Of a DNA stretch of 26,083 nucleotides, positions 1-6,709 are shown one piece after another. Within the stretch, counting starts at the first letter, position 1. The number at the start of each line of letters is the position of its first letter. The notes under the pieces were generated by a model that did no database searches, had not been told where the DNA came from, and saw only the letters and a list, made by a program, of their open reading frames with translations. The position numbers and the translations under genes were made by a program. The stretch is from JAZDFP01 sp043801445 (GTDB lineage Bacteria > Planctomycetota > MHYJ01 > JACQXL01): contig JAZDMB010000058.1 of the NCBI GenBank assembly GCA_043801445.1, forward strand, positions 1 through 26,083, read 5' to 3'.

Positions 1-330
1 ACTACTAGTAGATATCCCCCCTACTACCCCTAGATATCCCCCCACCTACTATGGGATACCCCCTCCACTACTAACGGATATCCCCCCGCCTACTGATATA
101 TACCCCCTATACTACTAATAGATACCCCCCTGACTAGTAATGGATATCCCCTAACCTACTAATGGATACCCCCTGAAGTAGTAATGGATATCCCCTTGCC
201 TACTATGGGATACCCCGATACCTACTAATGGATATCCCCCCACCTACTAACGGATACCCCCTCAACTACTAGTAGATATCCCTTTACCTACTAATGGATA
301 CCCCCTAGGATAGTAATGGATACCCACCTA
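1..330. repeat. Degenerate tandem array, exact 22-bp period, 15 units (continues off left edge)
   Basis: The core GATAT/GATAC (one unit reads TATAC) recurs at 11, 33, 55, 77, 99, 121, 143, 165, 187, 209, 231, 253, 275, 297 and 319, which is a 22-bp step every time with no insertion or deletion. The consensus unit is approximately CCTACTAATGGATAYCCCCC plus two variable bases. Units differ by many substitutions but never in length. A 22-bp period cannot keep a reading frame, and both strands carry frequent stops, so the array is non-coding. The last recognisable unit decays around 330-350. The first unit is already complete at base 1, so the array probably extends outside the window. The plus strand is C-rich, giving a G-tract every 22 bp on the minus strand. 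Function is unknown. Confidence 0.93.
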
Positions 331-371
331 CCTAGTATAGAATCTGTTTCGGTGGAACACGTCTTACATCA

Positions 372-413
372 GTATATAGTAGATAGTATGTAGCATATAG
401 AAGATAGGGTAAG
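372..413. repeat. Heptad-period degenerate repeat (GTATATA type)
   Basis: Six consecutive 7-bp units starting with G can be read: GTATATA, GTAGATA, GTATGTA, GCATATA, GAAGATA, GGGTAAG. A closely similar run occurs on the minus strand between cobU and cobT (24552-24586). The block lies in the gap left of phoH and has no coding potential. Confidence 0.7.
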
Positions 414-432
414 AGAAAAGGAGATGTAATAT

Positions 433-530
433 TAACCACAGAGGCATAATAAAGTCAAAAGTAAAAAGTAGTAAGTAAAAAGTTATGACTTTTAACCTTT
501 AACTTCTAACTTAACATCTTTGCGGTGAAA
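433..530. repeat. Nested intergenic element: heptad block inside an imperfect inverted repeat
   Basis: Positions 451-513 divide into nine 7-bp units (AAAGTCA, AAAGTAA, AAAGTAG, TAAGTAA, AAAGTTA, TGACTTT, TAACCTT, TAACTTC, TAACTTA). The first five and last four are roughly inverted complements, so the block can fold back on itself. It is flanked by an ACCACAGAGG-type arm at 435-444 and a CTTTGCGGTG arm at 518-527, which are imperfect complements. It lies immediately 3' of phoH. Together with the 22-bp array this accounts for most of the gene-free 1-543 stretch. I see no gene there. Confidence 0.65.
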
Positions 531-543
531 GTATATGATTTTT

Positions 544-1563
544 CTATCGGGTTTTATGGGGTCCCTTACGTGATTCGTATGCATCAACAACGGATTGAAC
601 CAGCGGATGACGGACGATATCTGCCCGTGTAAGATAGCAAAATGTAATTCCTTTTATATGGGCAAGCACGGATTGTGTTTCAATCAGTCCTGAAATCTTG
701 CCGGGCGGTAAATCTATCTGTGTAATATCACCGGTAACAACTATTTTTGAATGCTGTCCCATCCGAGTTAGGAACATTTTCATCTGCTCCGAGGTGCTAT
801 TCTGCGCTTCATCTAAAATCATAAAGGCGTTATCAAGATTGCGTCCGCGCATATAAGCCAATGGTATTACTTCCACTATTTCGGTATCTATTAATCTTCT
901 TAATTGCTGGTATTCCAGGAAGGTGTCAAGGGCATCATAAAGAGGTCTTAGGTATGGATTGACCTTTGCCTGATAATCGCCGGGCAGGAATCCTAATCTT
1001 TCACCGGCTTCAACCGCAGGCCGGCAGAGAACAATCTTTCCGATTTCATTTCTTTTGAGAGCCATAAGCGCCCGAGCTACGGCTAAATAGGTCTTGCCGG
1101 TTCCGGCCGGACCTATCGCAATCACAATATCATTATTATTAAGCGCTTTGAGGTAATCTCCCTGTCCTTCAGTCCGGGGTTTGACTCCGAATACATCATT
1201 GTGAAGTCTCGCTAAAGGCGGTATAAACTCCGGGCGTTGAGTTCCGCCAAAGGCAACTCCGAGGTTTTCCGCTCTATGTCCTATGGGCTGGGTTAATAAA
1301 CGTATTACTGCTTCCTCTGTTAGAGGTTGAGTTGAGTTGACTAAGTTTTGGATAGTATTAAAAGCGGTATCTACCTGTTTTTTCTGTCCGTTGATAGAGA
1401 GTTCACGTCCATTATCCTTATTATTTTCTTTGGTATAGAGAGGCCGAATCACTATTTTTACGTCCAACTTATTACGGATAAGTTTTAAGTAGTGGTCATA
1501 AGGACCGAATACCTGCACGAAATCTATGTTATCCGGCAGTCTGATTTTTCGTCTGAATTTCAT
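544..1563 (-). CDS. phoH: PhoH family ATPase (PhoH-like protein)
   Basis: This is a 339-residue cytoplasmic P-loop NTPase of the PhoH/YbeZ family, which is linked to RNA metabolism and often neighbours YbeY. The Walker A motif GPAGTGKT is at about residues 151-158, followed by the family block RPAVEAGERLGFLPGD at about 181-196. A Walker B-like stretch FMILDEAQN is at about 247-255 and VVTGDITQIDLP lies near 275-286. The N-terminal ~75 residues look like the small KH-like region of the family. Length and motif order are normal. The ATG at 1563 is preceded by GGAG about 10 bases upstream. A repeat-rich gap separates it from cdsA upstream, and the 22-bp array lies downstream. YbeY is not in the window. 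Confidence 0.95.
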   Translation of the reverse strand: MKFRRKIRLPDNIDFVQVFGPYDHYLKLIRNKLDVKIVIRPLYTKENNKDNGRELSINGQKKQVDTAFNTIQNLVNSTQPLTEEAVIRLLTQPIGHRAENLGVAFGGTQRPEFIPPLARLHNDVFGVKPRTEGQGDYLKALNNNDIVIAIGPAGTGKTYLAVARALMALKRNEIGKIVLCRPAVEAGERLGFLPGDYQAKVNPYLRPLYDALDTFLEYQQLRRLIDTEIVEVIPLAYMRGRNLDNAFMILDEAQNSTSEQMKMFLTRMGQHSKIVVTGDITQIDLPPGKISGLIETQSVLAHIKGITFCYLTRADIVRHPLVQSVVDAYESRKGPHKTR

Positions 1564-1571
1564 AGAATAAA

Positions 1572-1665
1572 ACTCCGTAATCGCAGATTATGCAGATTCC
1601 GCAGATTTTTATTTCTTTAATTTTAATCCGTTTAATCCGCCAAATCAGCGGTTGTTATGTTATCA
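1572..1665. repeat. Imperfect palindromic intergenic element (GCAGATT type)
   Basis: Between phoH and cdsA the left part repeats GCAGATT at 9-bp spacing (about 1581, 1590, 1599). The right part carries AATCCG/AATCCGCC copies that are approximate inverted complements. The right arm runs into the last codons of cdsA. It belongs with the similar elements at 2611-2690 and 3961-4028. Confidence 0.55.
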
Positions 1666-2595
1666 ATAAAGTTGAAGTAATAAATATGCCGCGGGCGGTG
1701 CGGCTAATAACAGACTGTCTGTCAAATCAAGAATCCCGCCTAAAGGTCCCAGTAATTTCCCGGAATCTTTGGCATTGCACGTCCGTTTAATATATGATTC
1801 CAATAAATCACCTATCTGGGCGACAAAGATTATTGCAAAATTAATAATGAATATTAACCAGAAAGGGTGGCTCCCTGATATAGCATCTATCATAGTCCTT
1901 GTACTCAAGGGCGCATTTGAAATAGGCGCCATAATCATAATATAGAATAAAATCACACCGACAAATGATGCGCCGATAAGGCCGGCAATGAATCCCTCTA
2001 CTGTTTTATTAGGACTGATACGTTCTGCTAATTTATGCTTGCCGAATTTAGTTCCCCAGAAATAGGCGATGGAGTCCGCAATTTTCACCAGCGCAATAAA
2101 ATATATTACCAACATCAGACTCCGGGCGCGCATTCGCGCAATAGACCAAATCGGCAGATAGATATAAACAAATCCGGCTGAAAGAAGAATAATATTGGAA
2201 AAATCAGCAACCCTCTTTATCAGATAATATAATATGGCAACGGTGATGAATATTACGAATGAGGCTAAGATAGGCATATCCCACATAATAAGTTGAAGGT
2301 AAGCACCGCAGTTTAAGCGAAGCATTATATGAGGGAATGTCCAGAGCAGCCAGATAATTATAATCCCGCAAAGTCCTGTAACAACCGGAAATTGCCATGG
2401 TAATTTGATATTGATATTTTCATATAATTTAGTAAATTCATAAAAACACATAGAGGAAGCTATGGCGAGGATAAGATAAAAACCTGTTTGACCGCTGTGG
2501 TTTTTGGGAATATAATAGTCGAGAACCAGGAGTAAGGTTATAAACGCAATAAGCAAGCCGCTGACAACCAGACGTTTTTTTAGAGTAGAAAACAT
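1663..2595 (-). CDS. cdsA: Phosphatidate cytidylyltransferase (CdsA)
   Basis: CdsA makes CDP-diacylglycerol from phosphatidic acid and CTP, the branch point of phospholipid synthesis in the inner membrane. The 310-residue protein is mostly hydrophobic with about eight candidate membrane spans. Family blocks are visible: IADSIAYFWGTKFGKHKL with SPNKTVEGFIAG just after it (about 172-205), and the C-terminal signature S-Y-I-K-R...K-D-S-G-K-L-L-G at about 267-282. The end of the signature reads GPLGGILDLTDS, where many CdsA proteins have PGHGGxxDRxDS, so the His and Arg are absent. I recall similar variants in PVC-group relatives and do not read it as damage. The start at 2595 gives the usual length. 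The promoter is not obvious. Confidence 0.9.
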   Translation of the reverse strand: MFSTLKKRLVVSGLLIAFITLLLVLDYYIPKNHSGQTGFYLILAIASSMCFYEFTKLYENINIKLPWQFPVVTGLCGIIIIWLLWTFPHIMLRLNCGAYLQLIMWDMPILASFVIFITVAILYYLIKRVADFSNIILLSAGFVYIYLPIWSIARMRARSLMLVIYFIALVKIADSIAYFWGTKFGKHKLAERISPNKTVEGFIAGLIGASFVGVILFYIMIMAPISNAPLSTRTMIDAISGSHPFWLIFIINFAIIFVAQIGDLLESYIKRTCNAKDSGKLLGPLGGILDLTDSLLLAAPPAAYLLLQLY

Positions 2596-2610
2596 AGAAA
2601 ATTATATTAG

Positions 2611-2690
2611 CCACAGATTACACAGATTGAACTTAATCTGTGAAATGGGTAACCCAGATATAAATTATACGGATTTAATCCGTGGTTATT
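2611..2690. repeat. Palindromic intergenic element (CACAGATT type)
   Basis: CCACAGATTACACAGATTG at 2611-2629 contains two CACAGATT copies at 9-bp spacing. ACAGATT (2622-2628) and AATCTGT (2635-2641) form a 7-bp stem. An outer arm reading AATCCGTGG (2677-2685) approximately complements the CCACAGATT start. It separates purD and cdsA. A near-identical text is found inside the korB 3' end (about 10798-10832). Confidence 0.65.
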
Positions 2691-3945
2691 TTAATTTTGC
2701 AATATCGGTCCGGTAAAAGGCGCCGTCAAACGAGATTTGTTTTACGGCATCATAGACTTTCTGACGCGCCAGCGATAAATCCTTTGCCCTTGCGGTAATT
2801 CCTAATACTCTGCCGCCGGCAGTGACTACTTTATTATTCTCAAGACGCGTGGCGGCGTGGAATATTTGCATTGTTGAGTTGCCTGTATTTAAGCCTTCTA
2901 TAACATCGCCGCTCTTGGGATTAAGAGGATAGCCTTTAGAAGTCATTACTACGCATACTGCAGGTTCATTATACCATTCTATCGGTTCAATCTTATGTAA
3001 TTTTTGCTCAACGACGGCCAATAATAACGGGACTAAATCACTTTTCAATCTTAACATTAACGGTTGAGTTTCAGGGTCGCCGAATCTGACATTAAATTCT
3101 AATACCTTAGGGCCGCTCGGAGAAACCATCAACCCGGCATACAAAACTCCCTGATAAGGCGTACCTATAGCATTCATCGCATGAATAGTCGGAACGAATA
3201 TTTCCTTGACGATAGTATCCATTAATTTTGTAGTGACAAAAGGCACCGGCGAATAAGAACCCATTCCGCCGGTATTGGGTCCTTTATCGCCATCCATCAG
3301 TCTTTTATAATCCTGTGCCGGCTCCAAAATAGCAATTGTTTTACCGTCTGTTAAAGCAAGTACGGAAACTTCTCTGCCGCCGAGGAATTCTTCTATTACT
3401 ACCTTATCACCAGCCGCAGAGAAGATTTTATCATGCATTATTTTAGTCAATGTATCCCTGGCGATGTCTATGTCATTACATATAATAACGCCCTTGCCTG
3501 ATGCCAGGCCATCTGCTTTAATAACGATGGGGACAGATGTTTTCTCGAGATATTTTAAGGATTCAGGCAAAGATGTAACTATCTTAAATAATGGCGTTGG
3601 GATACCGTGCCGTTTGATTAATTCTTTTGCAAACGCCTTACTGCCTTCTAATTGGGCGGCCTGTTTGGTTGGCCCGAATATTTTAAGCCCGGCTTTCCGG
3701 AATTCATCAACGATGCCGTTAACGAGTGGTAACTCAGGTCCTACGACAGTAAGGTCAATCTTTTCCTTGAGCGCAAATTCTTTCAGTTTGTCAATTTCAC
3801 TGGCATCAATGGGAATGCATTCGGCCAATCTGCCGATGCCCGCATTACCGGGAGCGATATATATTTTTTTTACCAACGGTGATTGGTGGATTTTCCAGAC
3901 TAGAGCGTGTTCTCTGCCACCACTGCCGATAACCAGAATTTTCAT
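2686..3945 (-). CDS. purD: Phosphoribosylamine-glycine ligase (GARS)
   Basis: PurD carries out the second step of purine synthesis: phosphoribosylamine + glycine + ATP gives glycinamide ribonucleotide. I place the start at the ATG at 3945, giving 419 residues beginning MKILVIGSGGREHALVWK, the canonical family N-terminus. A longer in-frame reading from 3972 would begin inside a palindromic repeat and is unlikely. The ATP-grasp domain is shown by IVIKADGLASGKGVII at about 145-160, GPNTGGMGSYSPVP at about 223-236, and LEFNVRFGDPETQPLM at about 278-293. There is no strong Shine-Dalgarno sequence. No other purine gene is nearby, so it is likely a single-gene unit between repeat elements. Confidence 0.95.
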   Translation of the reverse strand: MKILVIGSGGREHALVWKIHQSPLVKKIYIAPGNAGIGRLAECIPIDASEIDKLKEFALKEKIDLTVVGPELPLVNGIVDEFRKAGLKIFGPTKQAAQLEGSKAFAKELIKRHGIPTPLFKIVTSLPESLKYLEKTSVPIVIKADGLASGKGVIICNDIDIARDTLTKIMHDKIFSAAGDKVVIEEFLGGREVSVLALTDGKTIAILEPAQDYKRLMDGDKGPNTGGMGSYSPVPFVTTKLMDTIVKEIFVPTIHAMNAIGTPYQGVLYAGLMVSPSGPKVLEFNVRFGDPETQPLMLRLKSDLVPLLLAVVEQKLHKIEPIEWYNEPAVCVVMTSKGYPLNPKSGDVIEGLNTGNSTMQIFHAATRLENNKVVTAGGRVLGITARAKDLSLARQKVYDAVKQISFDGAFYRTDIAKLK

Positions 3946-3960
3946 AAAAGAAATATTAAA

Positions 3961-4028
3961 CACGAATAGCACGAATCGGGCGAATAAGGACGCCCGTAAG
4001 GGCGTGAGATTCGTTTTGTTAGTGTTCT
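3961..4028. repeat. Palindromic intergenic element overlapping the glgA stop codon
   Basis: The left arm CACGAATAGCACGAATC at 3961-3977 (CACGAAT twice at 9-bp spacing) approximately complements GATTCGTTTTGTTAGTGTTC at 4008-4027. Between them ACGCCC-GTAA-GGGCGT (3989-4004) is a perfect 6-bp stem with a GTAA loop. The right arm contains the last codons and the stop of glgA. Confidence 0.75.
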
Positions 4029-5473
4029 CCTAGTTTTTTGTAAAGCGATATATATTCCTTACCGCTATGTTCCCATGACCAGTCACGAGACATCGCATTT
4101 TTCATCAATTGCTGCCAGTCTTTTTTATTCTGATACAGATTGGATGCTGATTTGATGGCAGTGAATAATTCTTCTGCGGTAGGGTTTTTGAAGGTAAAGC
4201 CGGTGGCTGTTTTTTGCGAGAGAGCTTCCGGAGTATAATTATTTATAGTATCGGCTAAACCGCCTGTTTCGTGGACAATAGGAATAGTGCCATATTTGAG
4301 GGCGTAAAGCTGATTTAAGCCGCAGGGTTCATATTTGGAGGGCAAGAGAACCATATCAGCTCCGGCTGTTATCAGATGCGCCAGAGTATTATCGAAAGTT
4401 ATATTGATAGATGCTTGCGCCGGATATTTTTTACCTATTTCAGGCAATAGCTTGTGGTATTTTTCCTCGCCTGTTCCCAATAATACAAATTGACAGTTTA
4501 ATCCCATTATTTTATCGAATATCTGGACAATAAGTTCTATTCCTTTTTGCTCAGCAAGTCTTCCGATTACTCCTATTAATGGCGCATCGCTTTCTTTAAG
4601 AGAGCATTTTTGTTGCAGTGTCTTTTTATTTTTGGCTTTATTGGCAAGACGCTGCTCGGTATAAGTTGCCGGAATAAATTTATCTATAGCAGGGTTCCAT
4701 TGGGAATAATCAACGCCATTGATAATCCCGGATAAAACAGAAGAGCGTTCTCGCAGAACACCGTCTAATCCACAGCCGAATTGAGGGGTTTGAATTTCTT
4801 TAGAGTAACGAGGACTCACCGTAGTAAGTTTATCAGCAAATACCAATCCGCCTTTAAGGAAATTTAATTTTCCCCAAAATTCCAATTGTTTATGGTTGAA
4901 ATACTCCCAGCCAAGACCGGTTAATTTCATATCCCAATGCCAGAAAACACCTTGATAAGCGAGGTTATGGATGGTTAGGAGGGTTTTTGTTCCTGAAAAA
5001 AAAGGGTCTTTTTTATATAAGGTTTTAAGGTAAACCGGTATTAATGCCGCCTGCCAATCATGGCAATGAATGACATCGCATTTAATACCGAGCAATTTGA
5101 TAGCTTCAATGGTAGCGCGGGCGAAGAAGATAAATCTTTCCGCATTATCCAAATAATCACCTTCCGGAGTGCTGTAAAGATAATCTCTGTGATAATATTC
5201 ATCACGTTGAATAAAATAAACATCAATGTTATTTTCTAATCGGGTCTTCCAGACACGGCCGGATAATACATTATCACCTATTTTTACTTTAACTTCAATA
5301 TTGGTAGAGATAAGATTTGGAATGCTTTCTTTGACCTGTTTGTAGAGTGGTAAAAAGGCACAGACGTCAATCTTATGTTTTTTGAGTTCAGGGGTGAGCG
5401 AACCAACTACATCAGCTAAACCGCCGGTTTTGGCAAAAGGCACCATTTCAGAAGCAACTTGACAGATATTCAT
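4019..5473 (-). CDS. glgA: Glycogen synthase, GT5 family (ADP-glucose type)
   Basis: GlgA extends alpha-1,4-glucan chains using ADP-glucose. The 484-residue protein has the N-terminal nucleotide-sugar motif KTGGLADVVGSL (residues 15-26). It also has the HCHDWQAALIPVYLK block near 136-150, TIHNLAYQGVF near 168-178, and a GT-B C-terminal half with GVIGRLAEQKGIEL. The conserved donor-site segment LPSKYEPCGLNQLYALKYG follows, with the catalytic-type glutamate. The ATG at 5473 is preceded by GGAG with a 7-base spacer. The final residues GEH and the stop lie in the arm of a palindromic repeat. It follows the galT-type gene and the GH57 gene on the same strand, which fits a glycogen-metabolism group. 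Confidence 0.95.
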   Translation of the reverse strand: MNICQVASEMVPFAKTGGLADVVGSLTPELKKHKIDVCAFLPLYKQVKESIPNLISTNIEVKVKIGDNVLSGRVWKTRLENNIDVYFIQRDEYYHRDYLYSTPEGDYLDNAERFIFFARATIEAIKLLGIKCDVIHCHDWQAALIPVYLKTLYKKDPFFSGTKTLLTIHNLAYQGVFWHWDMKLTGLGWEYFNHKQLEFWGKLNFLKGGLVFADKLTTVSPRYSKEIQTPQFGCGLDGVLRERSSVLSGIINGVDYSQWNPAIDKFIPATYTEQRLANKAKNKKTLQQKCSLKESDAPLIGVIGRLAEQKGIELIVQIFDKIMGLNCQFVLLGTGEEKYHKLLPEIGKKYPAQASINITFDNTLAHLITAGADMVLLPSKYEPCGLNQLYALKYGTIPIVHETGGLADTINNYTPEALSQKTATGFTFKNPTAEELFTAIKSASNLYQNKKDWQQLMKNAMSRDWSWEHSGKEYISLYKKLGEH

Positions 5474-5487
5474 TTATATACTCCACA

Positions 5488-5566
5488 TCCAGCCCTTTTG
5501 CTTTTAGTAGATTAATCCAGCCTCTTATAGTTTGCCAAAAGGGCGGGGTTTGGCAAAAGGGCTGGA
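5488..5566. repeat. Inverted repeat, 14-bp perfect arms, between galT and glgA
   Basis: TCCAGCCCTTTTGC (5488-5501) and GCAAAAGGGCTGGA (5553-5566) are perfect inverted complements around a 51-bp interior. The interior contains further related copies (CCAGCC at 5517-5522, GCCAAAAGGGC at 5534-5544), so several alternative stems are possible. There is no clean T-run, so I do not call it a terminator. Confidence 0.8.
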
Positions 5567-6574
5567 CTACACAATAATTTCTTTTAGATATTTTGCAGCA
5601 TTTTCAGGCGGAACCGGGTTGATATAAAAACCGGTACCCCATTCAAATCCTGCTACCCGCGTAATCCGGGGAATAATTTCTATGTGCCAATGATAGTATT
5701 CGGTTTCTTCCATAGTAAAAGGCGTGGTATGAATGAGCATATTATAAGCCGGATTATTCAATGCTTTTTCCAATTTCATAAATACCTGTTTGACGATGTG
5801 AGCCAAAGAAGGAATTAGATTGGATGGTATCATTTCAAAGTGGGTAAAGTGTTGTTTTGGTAAAATTACCGTTTCAAAAGGGAATCTTGAGGCAAAAGGA
5901 CAAATCGCCACAAAATGCTCATCATTTATAATAATTCGTTCATCATCTTCTATCTCCTGATGTATAATGTCGCAGAATATACAGCGTCCACGATAATTAT
6001 GGAAGTTTTTAGCACCGTCTATTTCCTGCGATATACGAATAGGCACAATGGGAGTAACCACCAATTGAGAATGGGTATGTTCCAATGAAGCACCGGCGCG
6101 GTCTCCGACATTTTTAAAAATGAGTCCAAATACAAACCGGGTATCTTTTTTTAGGTCTAATAGCCTCGTTTTATAGGTATTAAAAATATTTTGGATATGT
6201 TCTTCGGGTAATGGTGTAAACGATGAAATATGTTGAGGGGTTTCAATAATTACCTCGTGCGCTCCGATACCGCGCATCTGGTCGTATAATCCTCTGCCTC
6301 GTTTATCTATTTTCCCTTCTATGGCTAAAACCGGAAATTTATTGGGAACAACTCGAACCAACCAATCACGTCCATTAGCATTAGAGAATGGTTTCCTCAG
6401 CGCATATATTTCAGGGGGTGTTGTGGCTTCATTACCTTCGCAAAAAGGGCAGGAAGCATTTGATTTAACGGGAGCAGCAGGGGTTTTCGGTTGAAAATCA
6501 ACCGGCCGTGCAGCTCTTTCTGAAGCAATTATTACCCAACGACCTAAAATCGGGTCTTTTCTTAATTCTGACAT
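5567..6574 (-). CDS. galT: GalT-family nucleotidyltransferase (galactose-1-phosphate uridylyltransferase or ADP-glucose phosphorylase)
   Basis: This HIT-superfamily hexose-1-phosphate nucleotidyltransferase has about 335 residues. I chose the ATG at 6574 (MSELRKDPILGRWVIIASER) because AGGA lies about 8 bases upstream. A GTG 18 bases further upstream is less likely. Visible features are the Zn-type pair CPFCEGNE, a second CxxC (CIFCDI), the active-site block EHTHSQLVVTP (HxHxQ) and the C-terminal HWHIEIIPR. Classical GalT has HPHxQ. The HTHSQ form, together with the adjacent glgA and a GH57 gene, means the enzyme could act on ADP-glucose or glucose-1-phosphate rather than galactose. The symbol reflects family, not proven substrate. 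Confidence 0.87.
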   Translation of the reverse strand: MSELRKDPILGRWVIIASERAARPVDFQPKTPAAPVKSNASCPFCEGNEATTPPEIYALRKPFSNANGRDWLVRVVPNKFPVLAIEGKIDKRGRGLYDQMRGIGAHEVIIETPQHISSFTPLPEEHIQNIFNTYKTRLLDLKKDTRFVFGLIFKNVGDRAGASLEHTHSQLVVTPIVPIRISQEIDGAKNFHNYRGRCIFCDIIHQEIEDDERIIINDEHFVAICPFASRFPFETVILPKQHFTHFEMIPSNLIPSLAHIVKQVFMKLEKALNNPAYNMLIHTTPFTMEETEYYHWHIEIIPRITRVAGFEWGTGFYINPVPPENAAKYLKEIIV

Positions 6575-6589
6575 AAAATAAATCCTAAC

Positions 6590-6705
6590 CACTAATGTAC
6601 GAATATACTAAAACAAATCAACTTGTGCTATGCGTAGCGTTTCGCAGAGCATAGAGGGTTATTTTCTTCGTGTCTTAGTGTCCTGGTGGTTAATATTAAT
6701 ATAAT
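6590..6705. repeat. Composite palindromic intergenic element
   Basis: The outer arms TAACCACTAATGTACGAA (from 6586) and TTCGTGTCTTAGTGTCCTGG with GGTTA after it (about 6669-6693) are imperfect complements. Nested within, CTATGCGTAGCG (6629-6640) and CGCAGAGCATAG (6644-6655) form a mostly paired stem. It fills the gap between GH57 and galT, where I see no gene or clear terminator. Confidence 0.6.
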
Positions 6706-6709
6706 TTTT

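Noticed and set aside
1..330. CRISPR array
   Set aside because: The 22-bp units abut with no distinct spacers, the units themselves are degenerate, and no cas genes are present.
1..330. Repetitive protein gene
   Set aside because: A 22-bp period shifts frame every unit, and stops (TAG, TAA) occur in all frames.
3946..3972. Upstream start of purD
   Set aside because: It lies in the palindromic element, and the family N-terminus begins at the ATG at 3945.
3464..4033. 189-codon plus-strand open frame opposite purD
   Set aside because: It is a shadow of purD, which has complete family motifs on the other strand. The plus-strand product shows no recognisable domain.
5488..5566. Rho-independent terminator after galT
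   Set aside because: The arms are perfect but 51 bases apart, and no T-run follows on the minus strand. Treated as a repeat.
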